Positions 45,758 through 54,255 are shown, counted from the stretch's first letter. The stretch is 64,000 nt of DNA from Chitinimonas_A lacunae (GCF_042650885.1 NZ_JBHSBU010000001.1:2356001-2420000), one strand, 5' to 3'. Program-made: numbers and translations. Notes: a model not told the origin generated them from the sequence alone.

Positions 45758-48385
45758 ATGCGTTCCCTTTTCTCTCCGTCTCCGCTCTGGCTCGCCTGTG
45801 TCATGGCCTGTAGCGCGATAACGGTCCAAGCTGCTCCCAATGATGTGACACTGCCACGCGCCACCTGCGCCCTGTGGACAGAAGGGGCGAGTTATCAGGC
45901 AGGTCATCGGGTCAGCTACCAAGGCCGCTTCTACGAAGCCCTGGTCGCCCATACCGCCTGGGCCGGTGCCAATTGGAACCCTGCCGCCTCGACCACCTTA
46001 TGGAAACCGGTAGATAGCTGTGACGGCACCGCGCCGACTCCGACTCCGACTCCGACTCCGACTCCGACTCCGACTCCGACTCCGACTCCGACTCCGACTC
46101 CAACGCCTACCCCAACCCCAACCCCCACACCAACCCCTTCCTGTGGCAACGAGCTGTGGAATCGGGCAGCGGCTTATGCAGGTGGGCGGCGAGTGGTGTT
46201 CGGTGGACGCGAATGGGAAGCCAAATGGTGGACCCAAGGTGATGAGCCGGGCAAGGACCAATGGGGACCCTGGAAACTGGTCGGTGACTGTGGGACCACT
46301 CCAACACCCACTCCAACGCCTACGCCCACTCCAACACCTACGCCCACACCAACTCCGACGCCACTAGCCTGCAAGCCTGACGGGCTGCATGCCACGCCCG
46401 GTATCAATGTCCCCTACTGTCTGAGCTACGACGTCGAGGGGCGTGAAAAGATGGGGGCGGCCAAGCGTCGGGTGATCGGTTATTTCACCTCGTGGCGAAC
46501 GGGCAAGCAGGGCAGTCCGGCCTATCTGGTCAAAGACATTCCATGGGACAAGATCACCCATATCAACTTTGCCTTTGCCCATGTCGATGGTCAGAACCGC
46601 ATCTCGATCGGCAACGCGGCCGACCCCAACAATGCAGCGACCGGCATGAACTGGCCCGGTGTGGTCGGTGCCGAGATGGACCCGGCCTTTCCCTACCAAG
46701 GCCACTTCAATCTGCTGAACAAGTTCAAGAAGCGCTATCCGCACGTGAAAACCTTGATCTCGGTAGGTGGCTGGGCCGAGACAGGCGGCTATTTCGGGAC
46801 CGATGGGAAACGGGTGAATTCAGGTGGCTTCTACACCATGACCACCAATGCCGACGGCTCGGTCAATCAGGCAGGGATCGATGCCTTTGCTGACTCGGTG
46901 GTGGCTTTCCTGCGCCAGTATGGTTTTGATGGGGTGGATATCGATTATGAATATCCGACCTCGATGAACGACGCCGGCAACCCGCTCGATGCTGCGGTGG
47001 CCAATGCCCGCCGTGGGGGTCTGAACCGCAGCTACAACGTGCTGATGAAGACGCTGCGGGAAAAACTCGACCGTGCTGCCGCACAGGACGGCAAATATTA
47101 TCTGGTGACCATTGCCGCGCCGGCTTCGGGTTATCTGCTGCGCGGGATGGAGAACTTCCAGGCCCTGCGCTATCTGGACTTCGTCAACGTGATGTCCTAC
47201 GACCTGCACGGCGCCTGGAACGAGTTTGTCGGACCGAACGCAGCGCTGTTCGACGACGGCCGCGATGGCGAGTTGGCACGCTGGAATGTCTACAACACGG
47301 CCGAATTCGGCGGTATCGGTTATCTCAATACCGATTGGGCCTACCACTACTATCGTGGGGCGGTGCAGGCTGGTCGGATCAATATCGGTGTGCCTTACTA
47401 CACCCGTGGCTGGCGCAACGTCCAAGGCGGCAACAACGGTCTATGGGGCACCTCGCTTGGCAGCAACTGCCCGACCGGCACGGTTCGCTGCGGCGACGGT
47501 GCGCGCGGCATCGACAATCTGTGGCACGACCTCGACGAACAGGGCCGCGAGATGGGTGCCGGCTCGAATCCGATGTGGCACGCCAAGAATCTGGAACAGG
47601 GCATCGCTGGCAGCTATCTTGCCAGTTATGGGCTCGACCCGGCGGGTGATCCGGAAGATCGGCTCAGTGGCCGTTACGTCCGCCATTACGACGCTACCCT
47701 GGTAGCGCCCTGGTTATGGAATGCCGAGAAGAAGGTTTTCCTGTCGACCGAGGACGAGCAGTCGGTGGCACGCAAGGCGCAGTGGGTGATCGATCAAGGG
47801 GTGGGCGGGGTGATGTTCTGGGAGCTGGCAGGTGACTACCGCTGGGCGCCCGAGCGCAACAACGGCCAGGGCGAATACTTTATCGGCTCGACCCTCACCA
47901 ACCGCTTCCATGAAGCCTTCTCCGGCGCCACCCCTTACGGCAACCGGCTCAGTACCGCACCGCTGCCGGCCATGAGTGTCGATCTGCGGCTTGAACTGCT
48001 GGGTTATAAGCTGGGCGATCAGAACTATCCGATCAACCCCACGCTGCGGCTTGCCAACCATACTGGCCATACCCTGCCGGGGGGCAGTGAAATCCTGTTC
48101 GATGTGCCGACGGCAGCGCCGGCCAACTTCAAGGATTGGTCGGGTGGCATGGTCAGCGTGGTCAGGGTCGGTCACAGCGGCAGCAACGTCGGCGGCCTCA
48201 AGGGCGATCATCACCGGCTGTCGGTCAAACTGCCAGCCTGGAAGTCCCTGGCCAACGGTGAAACCTTCGATATCAGCCTGGTGTACTACATGCCGATCAG
48301 CGGACCGTCCAATATCACGGTCAAGGTAGGCGGCACCGAGTTCGCGACGCGGATGGAGCATCCGGAACTTCCCAGCGCTCACTAA
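45758..48385 (+). CDS. Secreted modular chitinase (2 CBM5/12, GH18)
   Basis: 875 residues. Signal peptide (about 1-27); carbohydrate-binding module 5/12 (ALWTEGASYQAGHRVSYQGR); a (Thr-Pro) linker; a second CBM5/12 (LWNRAAAYAGGRRVVFGGRE); another Thr-Pro linker; a GH18 catalytic domain with D391-G-V-D-I-D-Y-E398, where Glu398 is the catalytic acid; and a C-terminal domain of about 140 residues (VDLRLELLGYKLGDQNYPIN) similar to C-terminal modules of ChiC-type chitinases. Hydrolyses chitin outside the cell. AGGAG lies before the ATG at 45758; the longer ORF would spoil the signal peptide. Confidence 0.95.
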   Translation: MRSLFSPSPLWLACVMACSAITVQAAPNDVTLPRATCALWTEGASYQAGHRVSYQGRFYEALVAHTAWAGANWNPAASTTLWKPVDSCDGTAPTPTPTPTPTPTPTPTPTPTPTPTPTPTPTPTPTPSCGNELWNRAAAYAGGRRVVFGGREWEAKWWTQGDEPGKDQWGPWKLVGDCGTTPTPTPTPTPTPTPTPTPTPTPLACKPDGLHATPGINVPYCLSYDVEGREKMGAAKRRVIGYFTSWRTGKQGSPAYLVKDIPWDKITHINFAFAHVDGQNRISIGNAADPNNAATGMNWPGVVGAEMDPAFPYQGHFNLLNKFKKRYPHVKTLISVGGWAETGGYFGTDGKRVNSGGFYTMTTNADGSVNQAGIDAFADSVVAFLRQYGFDGVDIDYEYPTSMNDAGNPLDAAVANARRGGLNRSYNVLMKTLREKLDRAAAQDGKYYLVTIAAPASGYLLRGMENFQALRYLDFVNVMSYDLHGAWNEFVGPNAALFDDGRDGELARWNVYNTAEFGGIGYLNTDWAYHYYRGAVQAGRINIGVPYYTRGWRNVQGGNNGLWGTSLGSNCPTGTVRCGDGARGIDNLWHDLDEQGREMGAGSNPMWHAKNLEQGIAGSYLASYGLDPAGDPEDRLSGRYVRHYDATLVAPWLWNAEKKVFLSTEDEQSVARKAQWVIDQGVGGVMFWELAGDYRWAPERNNGQGEYFIGSTLTNRFHEAFSGATPYGNRLSTAPLPAMSVDLRLELLGYKLGDQNYPINPTLRLANHTGHTLPGGSEILFDVPTAAPANFKDWSGGMVSVVRVGHSGSNVGGLKGDHHRLSVKLPAWKSLANGETFDISLVYYMPISGPSNITVKVGGTEFATRMEHPELPSAH
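46034..46099 (+). repeat. Perfect hexamer repeat (CCGACT)11 in the chitinase linker
   Basis: Eleven uninterrupted copies of a 6-nt unit encoding Thr-Pro repeats. Length change by whole units keeps the frame, so it can only alter linker length. Confidence 0.95.
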
Positions 48386-48401
48386 GGTGGTCACTTAAAT
48401 G

Positions 48402-48432
48402 AAAAGGCGAGCCTACGGCTCGCCTTTTTCTT
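48402..48432 (+). terminator. Terminator after the chitinase gene
   Basis: 12-bp perfect stem AAAAGGCGAGCC/GGCTCGCCTTTT with loop TAC and a T-rich tail, 16 nt after the stop codon. Confidence 0.95.
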
Positions 48433-48575
48433 TATCCTTCTTTCCGCCAGCTTGTGAACAAGGTTTATCCGGATGAATGCCTGCGCCAGACTCTACACCA
48501 CGTTATGTAGCTATACCCAAGACCCCCATGGTCCATAACGCGCTGTCCTGTACTGGGAGCCGAGCGCAATTTTGC

Positions 48576-48692
48576 ATGCGTCGTTTGATTCAGGCTCACA
48601 TTGACCACTGTCTGGCGCATATTATCGATGCGGTAAACGGTGAGGCACAAAAGACGCTCGACGAATTCAAGCAGATCGCCAAGTATCGCTAA
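48576..48692 (+). pseudogene. Short ORF, possible gene remnant
   Basis: 38 codons encoding MRRLIQAHIDHC...FKQIAKYR, a helical peptide that reads like the C-terminal end of a larger helical protein (phasin-like in character). No ribosome binding site lies before the ATG. It sits in the 305-nt gap between the chitinase terminator and the HupE-like gene; I see nothing else in that gap. Real small protein or remnant cannot be decided. Confidence 0.25.
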
Positions 48693-48737
48693 CTCACTGC
48701 CTCGGCCGTGCCGCAGGCACACTGGAGAATCCACAAT

Positions 48738-49466
48738 ATGTCTTCTGTATGGCCTGGGCATTGGGGTGTGCGCTGCCAGTACAGCAGGATGGCTTTATGG
48801 GTGCTGCTTCTACTGTGCCTGGGCGCCGAAGCGTTCGCTCATGGCGTAGCCGAGGACGATAAGGGCTTTATCGAGAACGCCACGGGAATGCAGTTGATCC
48901 CGTTTATTTATCTCGGTGCCAAGCATATGGTGACGGGCTACGATCATCTGCTGTTTCTGGTCGGGGTCATCTTCTTCCTCTACCGGCCCAAGGACATCGG
49001 CGTCTATGTCACGCTGTTCGCCGTCGGGCACAGCATCACCCTGCTCTACGGTGTATTGAGCGGCACTCACGTCAATGCCTATATCGTCGATGCCATCATC
49101 GGGCTGTCGGTGGTATACAAGGCATTCGACAATCTGGGCGGATTCCAGCGCCTCCTGGGCTTTCAGCCCAACACCAAAGCTGCGGTACTGATCTTTGGTT
49201 TCTTCCATGGCTTCGGTCTGGCCACCAAATTGCAGGAATTCACCCTGTCCAAGGATGGGCTGGTGCCGAATATCCTGGCCTTCAATATCGGCGTCGAAAT
49301 CGGTCAACTGCTGGCGCTCAGCGCCATCCTGATCGTGATGAACTTCTGGCGCCGTACCTCAGCCTTCTCTCAGCAGGCAACTGCGGCCAATACGGCGCTG
49401 ATGTCAGCAGGCTTTATCTTGATCGGCTACCAGTTGACCGGTTACGCCCTTCTCTCCGGGAGCTAA
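48738..49466 (+). CDS. HupE/UreJ family membrane protein
   Basis: 242 residues with about six membrane helices after a hydrophobic leader. Histidine-rich first helix TGYDHLLFLVGVIFFL and later FFHGFGLATKLQEF match the HupE/UreJ family that includes nickel/cobalt permease-like proteins associated with hydrogenase and urease loci. No such enzyme genes are in the window, so the cargo metal is uncertain. GGAG precedes the ATG at 48738. The next gene starts 4 nt after its stop. Confidence 0.82.
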   Translation: MSSVWPGHWGVRCQYSRMALWVLLLLCLGAEAFAHGVAEDDKGFIENATGMQLIPFIYLGAKHMVTGYDHLLFLVGVIFFLYRPKDIGVYVTLFAVGHSITLLYGVLSGTHVNAYIVDAIIGLSVVYKAFDNLGGFQRLLGFQPNTKAAVLIFGFFHGFGLATKLQEFTLSKDGLVPNILAFNIGVEIGQLLALSAILIVMNFWRRTSAFSQQATAANTALMSAGFILIGYQLTGYALLSGS

Positions 49467-49469
49467 ACC

Positions 49470-50084
49470 ATGACCGATCCGACTGTTCTGCCGCAAGACC
49501 TTCTCCCCAGCTCCCGGAAACTGGCCAAGCTCACCGCGATTGCGCTGCTCGTCGCCGCTGTTCTACTCGTTACCGTGGTGCTCCCGGCTGAATATGGCGT
49601 TGATCCTACGGGTCTCGGTACACGACTAGGACTGACGGCCCTAAGTACGGGGACAGCCAGTACAGGCAACGCTGAGACACCGGCTACTCGCGTTGCAGAG
49701 AGTAGTCTGGAGCCATCAGCGGGCTCACCCCTGACAGCAGTGTGGAAATCGCCGACGCCTTATCGCAATGATGTACAGACCGTTACGCTGGCACCGAATC
49801 AGGGCATCGAGGTAAAAGCCCGCATGAAGGCCGGCGAGCGCTTTATGTTCAGTTGGAAAGCCGAAGGCGGCGCGGTAAGCGTCGATATGCACGGCGAGAA
49901 ACTGCAGGCCGCCCAGGACGAATTCACCAGCTATTGGAAAGGTCGTGATCAAACCGAAGCTCATGGACAGTTCCAGGCACCCTTTGATGGAACCCATGGC
50001 TGGTACTGGCGTAACCGTGGTCAGACCCCGGTGACAATCACGGTGCAGACCAGTGGTTTCTATGAAAAGCTCTACCGTCTCTGA
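49470..50084 (+). CDS. Single-span transmembrane anchor protein of the HupE-like set
   Basis: 204 residues. One membrane helix (about 20-42: LTAIALLVAAVLLVTVVLPA), a Thr/Ala-rich linker, and a periplasmic beta-rich domain (APNQGIEVKARMKAGERFMF, GTHGWYWRNRGQTPVTITVQ). Proteins annotated as transmembrane anchors of this type accompany HupE/UreJ homologues. Starts 4 nt after the HupE-like stop, so translation is probably coupled. Function unknown. Confidence 0.7.
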   Translation: MTDPTVLPQDLLPSSRKLAKLTAIALLVAAVLLVTVVLPAEYGVDPTGLGTRLGLTALSTGTASTGNAETPATRVAESSLEPSAGSPLTAVWKSPTPYRNDVQTVTLAPNQGIEVKARMKAGERFMFSWKAEGGAVSVDMHGEKLQAAQDEFTSYWKGRDQTEAHGQFQAPFDGTHGWYWRNRGQTPVTITVQTSGFYEKLYRL

Positions 50085-50138
50085 TCCCTATTTGCTGACT
50101 TGTTGCCCTACCCTGTCCGTTAACCCGAAGGAGGTCGT

Positions 50139-50489
50139 ATGAAGTCCTGGAAATGTCTGATCGCCAGCTCGGTATTGGCACTGACCACGGTCACCGCCAA
50201 TGCCCACGGCTCACATGGCTCGCACGGCGATGAGGCGCCGTTGACCAAGGAAAGCGCGGCGACACACGGCAATCAGATCGTGCAGCAGCTTATCCAAGAC
50301 AAGAAGCTGCCGGCCTCCTGGCAAAAGCTGACACCGTCCGAAGTCACCAATAAGCAACTGTTCAAAGGCCGCATGTGGGTCATCACTTATACCAATCCAC
50401 AAGAGAAAAACGCGGCCAAGAAGACGCTGTACGTCTTTATTGATGAATTCGGCAACTACGTCGATGCCAACCATACCGGGGGGCTCTGA
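50139..50489 (+). CDS. Small secreted protein, DUF6488-like
   Basis: 116 residues. Signal peptide (about 1-22), then a His-rich segment AHGSHGSHGDEAP that could bind metal, followed by a compact alpha/beta domain (LFKGRMWVITYTNPQEKNAA, TLYVFIDEFGNYVDANHTG). Third gene of the HupE-like set, 54 nt after the second. A strong AGGAGG precedes the ATG. Probably periplasmic and linked to metal handling; this is inferred from context and the His-rich motif. Confidence 0.7.
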   Translation: MKSWKCLIASSVLALTTVTANAHGSHGSHGDEAPLTKESAATHGNQIVQQLIQDKKLPASWQKLTPSEVTNKQLFKGRMWVITYTNPQEKNAAKKTLYVFIDEFGNYVDANHTGGL

Positions 50490-50529
50490 GACGCCAGCCC
50501 TCTGATAGAGCACTTCCGTTTAAGTCGGG

Positions 50530-50665
50530 GTCGCCAGCAATCCTTGCTAATCGGCTTGAACCTGACGCTTTGTGTCCGGACGATTTGCCTGACGCATCCG
50601 GTCAATATGGAGTCGGCTCGGCTTCACAGGGTTAGTAGCGAGTTGCCCGTGATGCCGGGTTAAAC
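50530..50665 (+). repeat. GC-rich repeat, degenerate copy 4
   Basis: CCTGACGCTTTGTGTCCGGAC (50561-50581) and, further on, CAGGGTTAG...GATGCCGGGTTAAACGG match parts of the 62971-63084 copy (CAGGCTTAG...GATGCCGGTTTAAAGG). Spacing differs, so the copy is rearranged or degraded. Confidence 0.4.
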
Positions 50666-50671
50666 GGATGC

Positions 50672-50728
50672 GCACCTAGTAGAAAATATTCGGAAAAAAC
50701 TTAGCAAGACATACAGCGTTTATTTTTA
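50672..50728 (+). repeat. AT-rich dispersed repeat, copy F (3' half)
   Basis: TTAGCAAGACATACAG..TATTTTTA matches copy G closely; the 5' half is divergent. The reverse orientation also gives a partial match to copy C, so orientation is uncertain. Confidence 0.4.
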
Positions 50729-50747
50729 CTTTTGGAAAAATAAACGC

Positions 50748-50776
50748 AAAAAGGCGAGCTGCCGACTCGCCTTTTC
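50748..50776. terminator. Bidirectional terminator
   Basis: 10-bp stem AAAAGGCGAG/CTCGCCTTTT with a 7-nt loop, A-rich left flank and T-rich right flank. It ends the 50815 gene on the minus strand and could also end the HupE-like set on the plus strand. Its stem core is the same as that of the chitinase terminator at 48402. Confidence 0.85.
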
Positions 50777-50814
50777 CATGGTGAATGCCTGCGGACGACA
50801 CCGCCCTGACCTAC

Positions 50815-51669
50815 TTACAGCGTTCTGGGCGGCGGCACCGGTTGACGTTGAGCCTGGGCGTGCAGACCGTTGGGCGCCCGCCAGTTCGCGGCGGCGGCGG
50901 GCACCGGCACGGGCGTATTGGTGTGGACAATGTTGGTACGCGGCACTTCGCGCAGCAGGTTGGCGACCGGCGTGCGGCGGACTTGGCGGATGGTTTGCGC
51001 GGTCATGCTGCTGACGACCTTGCCGTTGTAATTCACCGGCGCGCCGCTTTGCGACTGATGGTAGATGTACCAGCGGCCGCCGTCGTGCTTGAGGAAGGCG
51101 GCCGCGCGGGGCTGGTCGTTCAGGCCGTAGTCGGCGAAGGTCATCGCGCCGGCCAATCCCATGCCGTGGTCTTGCTGAGCGGCATATTCGTCCTGAAAGT
51201 AGTTGTCGCCACCTTGAACGTGATAGACCCGATATTCATTGGCATTCAACTGATCGACCAGAATGGAGCAGCCGCTGAAGTCGGGGGTGAACACAAACTG
51301 GCCATCATTGACCCCCGGATTGATTGGGATATCACAATAACCGCCCTGCGGCACCCAATATGCCGGCAAGGGGCGGCCACCTGCGCGCGCCACGCCATCG
51401 GCGCACCACTGGGACACCCGCACCACTCTTCTGCCGTCGTCGTTACTGCCCATCAACTTGCTGAACCACGACGACGACGTCGCCGCTGCAAGATCGCGCT
51501 CCATGCCCGAGGGATTCTCGACGAACCGTTCTTCGTGCAGATCGAACATGCGCAGGCCGGGCTCGATGGGATTGACGCCTTGAGCAGTCATACCGACCGT
51601 GCTGATCACCTGGGCCAGACACATCTCGTCGGTGCGCGCCGCAAAATTTTCGTTAATCTGGTTTGCCAT
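50815..51669 (-). CDS. Possible CNF1/BLF1-like deamidase or effector
   Basis: 284 residues, no signal peptide or membrane helix. Residues 126-150 contain DFSGC (Cys134) followed by two beta-strand-like segments and YRVYH (His150), a Cys-x(15)-His spacing like the catalytic pairs of glutamine-deamidating toxins CNF1 and BLF1, whose active cysteine lies in an SGC motif. A Pro/Ala-rich tail follows. Deamidase activity is an inference from this motif alone. The gene is isolated in the accessory region, bounded by repeats, with a weak ribosome binding site, consistent with acquired DNA. Confidence 0.5.
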   Translation of the reverse strand: MANQINENFAARTDEMCLAQVISTVGMTAQGVNPIEPGLRMFDLHEERFVENPSGMERDLAAATSSSWFSKLMGSNDDGRRVVRVSQWCADGVARAGGRPLPAYWVPQGGYCDIPINPGVNDGQFVFTPDFSGCSILVDQLNANEYRVYHVQGGDNYFQDEYAAQQDHGMGLAGAMTFADYGLNDQPRAAAFLKHDGGRWYIYHQSQSGAPVNYNGKVVSSMTAQTIRQVRRTPVANLLREVPRTNIVHTNTPVPVPAAAANWRAPNGLHAQAQRQPVPPPRTL

Positions 51670-51741
51670 AGGAATTTTCTATCGATGGTCGGGAACAGCG
51701 AAAGTACCATGATCTGACAAGATAGCGACATGTCATCAACA

Positions 51742-51816
51742 ATGACCGCGCCAGCTGCAAGGCGGTCATGTTTTGGGGCAGGCCAAGCGCAACCGTGAAC
51801 TACCTCACGGTTTTGT
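51742..51816 (+). other. Two plus-strand terminator-like hairpins without an upstream gene
   Basis: ATGACCGC/GCGGTCAT (51742-51769) followed by GTTTT, and AACCGTGA-ACTACC-TCACGGTT (51791-51812) followed by TTG. Both neighbouring genes are on the minus strand, so no known plus-strand transcript ends here. They may belong to an unseen short RNA, or serve as 3' structures of lipA on the minus strand. Confidence 0.4.
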
Positions 51817-51865
51817 ACTGGTAAGGAAAGTCTGGCCTATCCGTAAGACTCACTCACACGCTGAA

Positions 51866-52834
51866 TCAGATCACGCCATGCGCCTGCTGATCAGCGTGGT
51901 AGCTCGATCGCACCAAAGCCCCCACCGCCGCATGCTTGAAGCCCATGGCGTAAGCCTGTTCCTCGAAGAATTTGAACTGGTCGGGGTGGACATAGCGCAG
52001 TACCGGCAGATGGCTGTTTGACGGTGCCAGATACTGACCGATGGTGATCATATCGATGTCGTGGGCGCGCATATCGCGCATCACTTCAAGGATTTCCTCA
52101 TCGGTTTCGCCAAGGCCGACCATGATGCCGGACTTGGTGGCCACGGTCGGATTCTTGGCCTTGAAGTCCTTGAGCAGCTTGAGCGAATGCAGATAGTCCG
52201 AACCCGGACGGGCCTGCTTGTAGAGGCGCGGGACGGTTTCCAGATTGTGGTTCATCACGTCAGGCGGCGTGGCCGTCATGATATCGATGGCCACGTCGAG
52301 CCGGCCACGGAAGTCGGGCACCAGCACTTCGATCTGGGTAGCGGGCGACAGCGCGCGGGTTTCGCGGATGCAATCGGCGAAATGGCCGGCGCCACCGTCG
52401 CGCAGATCGTCGCGGTCGACCGAGGTGATCACCACGTATTTCAGTCTGAGGGCGGCGATGGTCTCGGCCAGATGGCGCGGCTCGTTGGCATCGAGCGGAT
52501 TGGGGCGGCCATGGCCCACATCGCAGAACGGGCAGCGCCGGGTGCAAATGTCGCCCATGATCATGAAAGTTGCCGTGCCCTTGCCAAAGCATTCACCGAT
52601 ATTGGGGCAGGACGCCTCTTCGCAGACCGTATGCAGCTTCTGCTCGCGCAGGATCTCCTTGATCTCATAGAAGCGATTGCCGCTCGGCGCCCGCACCCGG
52701 ATCCAATCGGGTTTCTGCAAGGGTTGGTCTAGCGGCACGATCTTGATCGGAATGCGGGCGGTCTTGGCCTCGCCTTTGAGCTTGACGCCTTGTTCGGCCT
52801 TGGCGGGTGGCGTGGTGACGACGGGACTGGTCAT
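51866..52834 (-). CDS. lipA: Lipoyl synthase
   Basis: 322 residues. Radical-SAM enzyme that inserts two sulfurs into octanoyl groups on E2 and GcvH proteins. Radical-SAM cluster Cys97, Cys101, Cys104 (CTRRCPFC), auxiliary cluster Cys71, Cys76, Cys82 (CEEASCPNIGEC), and the terminal RSSYHADQ serine motif. Its start overlaps the lipB stop by 4 nt (ATGA), so translation is coupled. Confidence 0.97.
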   Translation of the reverse strand: MTSPVVTTPPAKAEQGVKLKGEAKTARIPIKIVPLDQPLQKPDWIRVRAPSGNRFYEIKEILREQKLHTVCEEASCPNIGECFGKGTATFMIMGDICTRRCPFCDVGHGRPNPLDANEPRHLAETIAALRLKYVVITSVDRDDLRDGGAGHFADCIRETRALSPATQIEVLVPDFRGRLDVAIDIMTATPPDVMNHNLETVPRLYKQARPGSDYLHSLKLLKDFKAKNPTVATKSGIMVGLGETDEEILEVMRDMRAHDIDMITIGQYLAPSNSHLPVLRYVHPDQFKFFEEQAYAMGFKHAAVGALVRSSYHADQQAHGVI

Positions 52835-53982
52835 GGCAGGTGATTTTCCGGCTGAGGTTGGGCGCTCAAGGCGTAATCGGCCAGCGAAGCGCTGCCGTCG
52901 ACCGCGAGCAAGGCATTGATTTTATCCGCCAATTTTGGCGCGAGCGAGTACGGCGTAGCCTCAATGCCGAAATCGGCAAGTTGGGTCATGGCCATGCCCT
53001 GATAACCGCAAGGATTGATCTGGCTAAACGGCCCCAGGTCCATCGCCACATTGAGCGCCAGCCCGTGGTAGCTGCGGCCGTGGCGGATACGCAGACCAAG
53101 GCTCGCGATCTTGGCCTCGCCCACATAGACCCCGGGCGCATCGACGCGGCCATGGGCCTTGATGGCAAAGTCCGCCAGCAGATCGATCAGGCTCTGCTCG
53201 AGCCGGCGCACCAGATCGCGTACCCCGAGCCGGCGGCGGCTCAGATCGAGCAGCGGATAGACCACCAATTGGCCCGGCCCATGGTAGGTAATCTGACCAC
53301 CGCGGTCGGAGCGGACCAGAGGAATCCCGTCACGGCGCAGCAGATGTTCCGGTTTACCGGCCTGGCCCTGGGTAAAGACCGGCGGATGTTCGAGCAGCCA
53401 CAGTTCGTCGCCGGTGCGCTCGGTGCGGCAGTCGGTGAAACGCTGCATGGTGCGCCAGCTCGACTCATAGTCGATCGTGCCGAGCCAGTGCGCCGCCAGC
53501 TCGGGCGAAGCCAGCATCGGCTCGCTGTTTTGCAGCAGCAGCAAGGGCAGGCGGCGGCCGGTCGGGGTCGAATCGACCTCGCCGACCGGGCGGGCGCCCA
53601 GCTTGTAATAGAAGGCGGCCGCATTGGGGTCGGAGACGATCAGCATCTGTTGCCGACCGTCGCTGCGACACTGGCGGAAAGCGGCTGCAACCAGGGCGCG
53701 GCCGATGCCGCGTCCCATCGCCAGCGGCTCGACCCAGCAATGCTCGAGTTCGGCATGGCCTTCCTGGTAAGCCACCGCGGCAAAACCGATCGGCCGACCG
53801 CCACTTTCGGCCACCACAAAACGGTCGCGGGCGATATCGGCCGGCTCAACCGTCAGATTGTCGCGCCAACCGGCGATCCAGGCTTCGGGGTAGCCCCAGT
53901 GGCGCTTGGCAGCAAAGGCAATCGCCGTCAGCGCTGCCGCCTCATCGGGCCGCGCAGCGCGCAGCAGGTAATCATCCGGCAC
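52831..53982 (-). CDS. lipB: GNAT acetyltransferase-LipB fusion (octanoyltransferase)
   Basis: 383 residues. Residues 1-150 form a GNAT N-acetyltransferase with the acetyl-CoA motif PLAMGRGIGRALVAAAF. Residues about 155-383 are LipB: RSDRGGQITYHGPGQLVVYP, the catalytic Cys in INPCGYQGMAMTQL and the Lys in GEAKIASLGLRI. LipB moves octanoate from ACP to lipoyl domains. The single frame has no stop or frameshift. Met155 could be an internal LipB start, but no good ribosome binding site precedes it. The GNAT substrate is unknown. Confidence 0.93.
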   Translation of the reverse strand: MPDDYLLRAARPDEAAALTAIAFAAKRHWGYPEAWIAGWRDNLTVEPADIARDRFVVAESGGRPIGFAAVAYQEGHAELEHCWVEPLAMGRGIGRALVAAAFRQCRSDGRQQMLIVSDPNAAAFYYKLGARPVGEVDSTPTGRRLPLLLLQNSEPMLASPELAAHWLGTIDYESSWRTMQRFTDCRTERTGDELWLLEHPPVFTQGQAGKPEHLLRRDGIPLVRSDRGGQITYHGPGQLVVYPLLDLSRRRLGVRDLVRRLEQSLIDLLADFAIKAHGRVDAPGVYVGEAKIASLGLRIRHGRSYHGLALNVAMDLGPFSQINPCGYQGMAMTQLADFGIEATPYSLAPKLADKINALLAVDGSASLADYALSAQPQPENHLP

Positions 53983-53985
53983 GGT

Positions 53986-54255
53986 CTACAGCACCACCTT
54001 GACCATCGGATGGCCGGTCAGGGCCAGATAGAGCGAATCGAGCTGCTGCTTGGAGGTGGCATTGATCGTGACCGTCAGCGACAGATATTTGCCGCCGGAA
54101 CTGGTCCGCATCTCCACATCGGCTGCCTGCACATCGGGTGCATGCAGCCGAACCACCTCGAAAATGATCTGGGAAAACTCATCGTGCCGCTCGCCCATGA
54201 TCTTGAGCGGAAAACGGCAGGGAAATTCGAGCAATGTTTCTTGGCTATCGGTCAT
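53986..54255 (-). CDS. YbeD family protein (DUF493)
   Basis: 89 residues: ETLLEFPCRFPLKIMGERHD start and TINATSKQQLDSLYLALTGH are typical of this small ACT-like family, regularly found upstream of lipB. A regulatory role in lipoate metabolism has been suggested for it but is not established. Its start overlaps the dat stop by 4 nt and its stop is 3 nt before lipB, so dat-ybeD-lipB-lipA is one operon. Confidence 0.92.
   Translation of the reverse strand: MTDSQETLLEFPCRFPLKIMGERHDEFSQIIFEVVRLHAPDVQAADVEMRTSSGGKYLSLTVTINATSKQQLDSLYLALTGHPMVKVVL

Noticed and set aside
46034..46375. Short regular repeats considered as a CRISPR array
   Set aside because: The unit is 6 nt, in frame and codes Thr-Pro linkers; no spacers and no cas genes.
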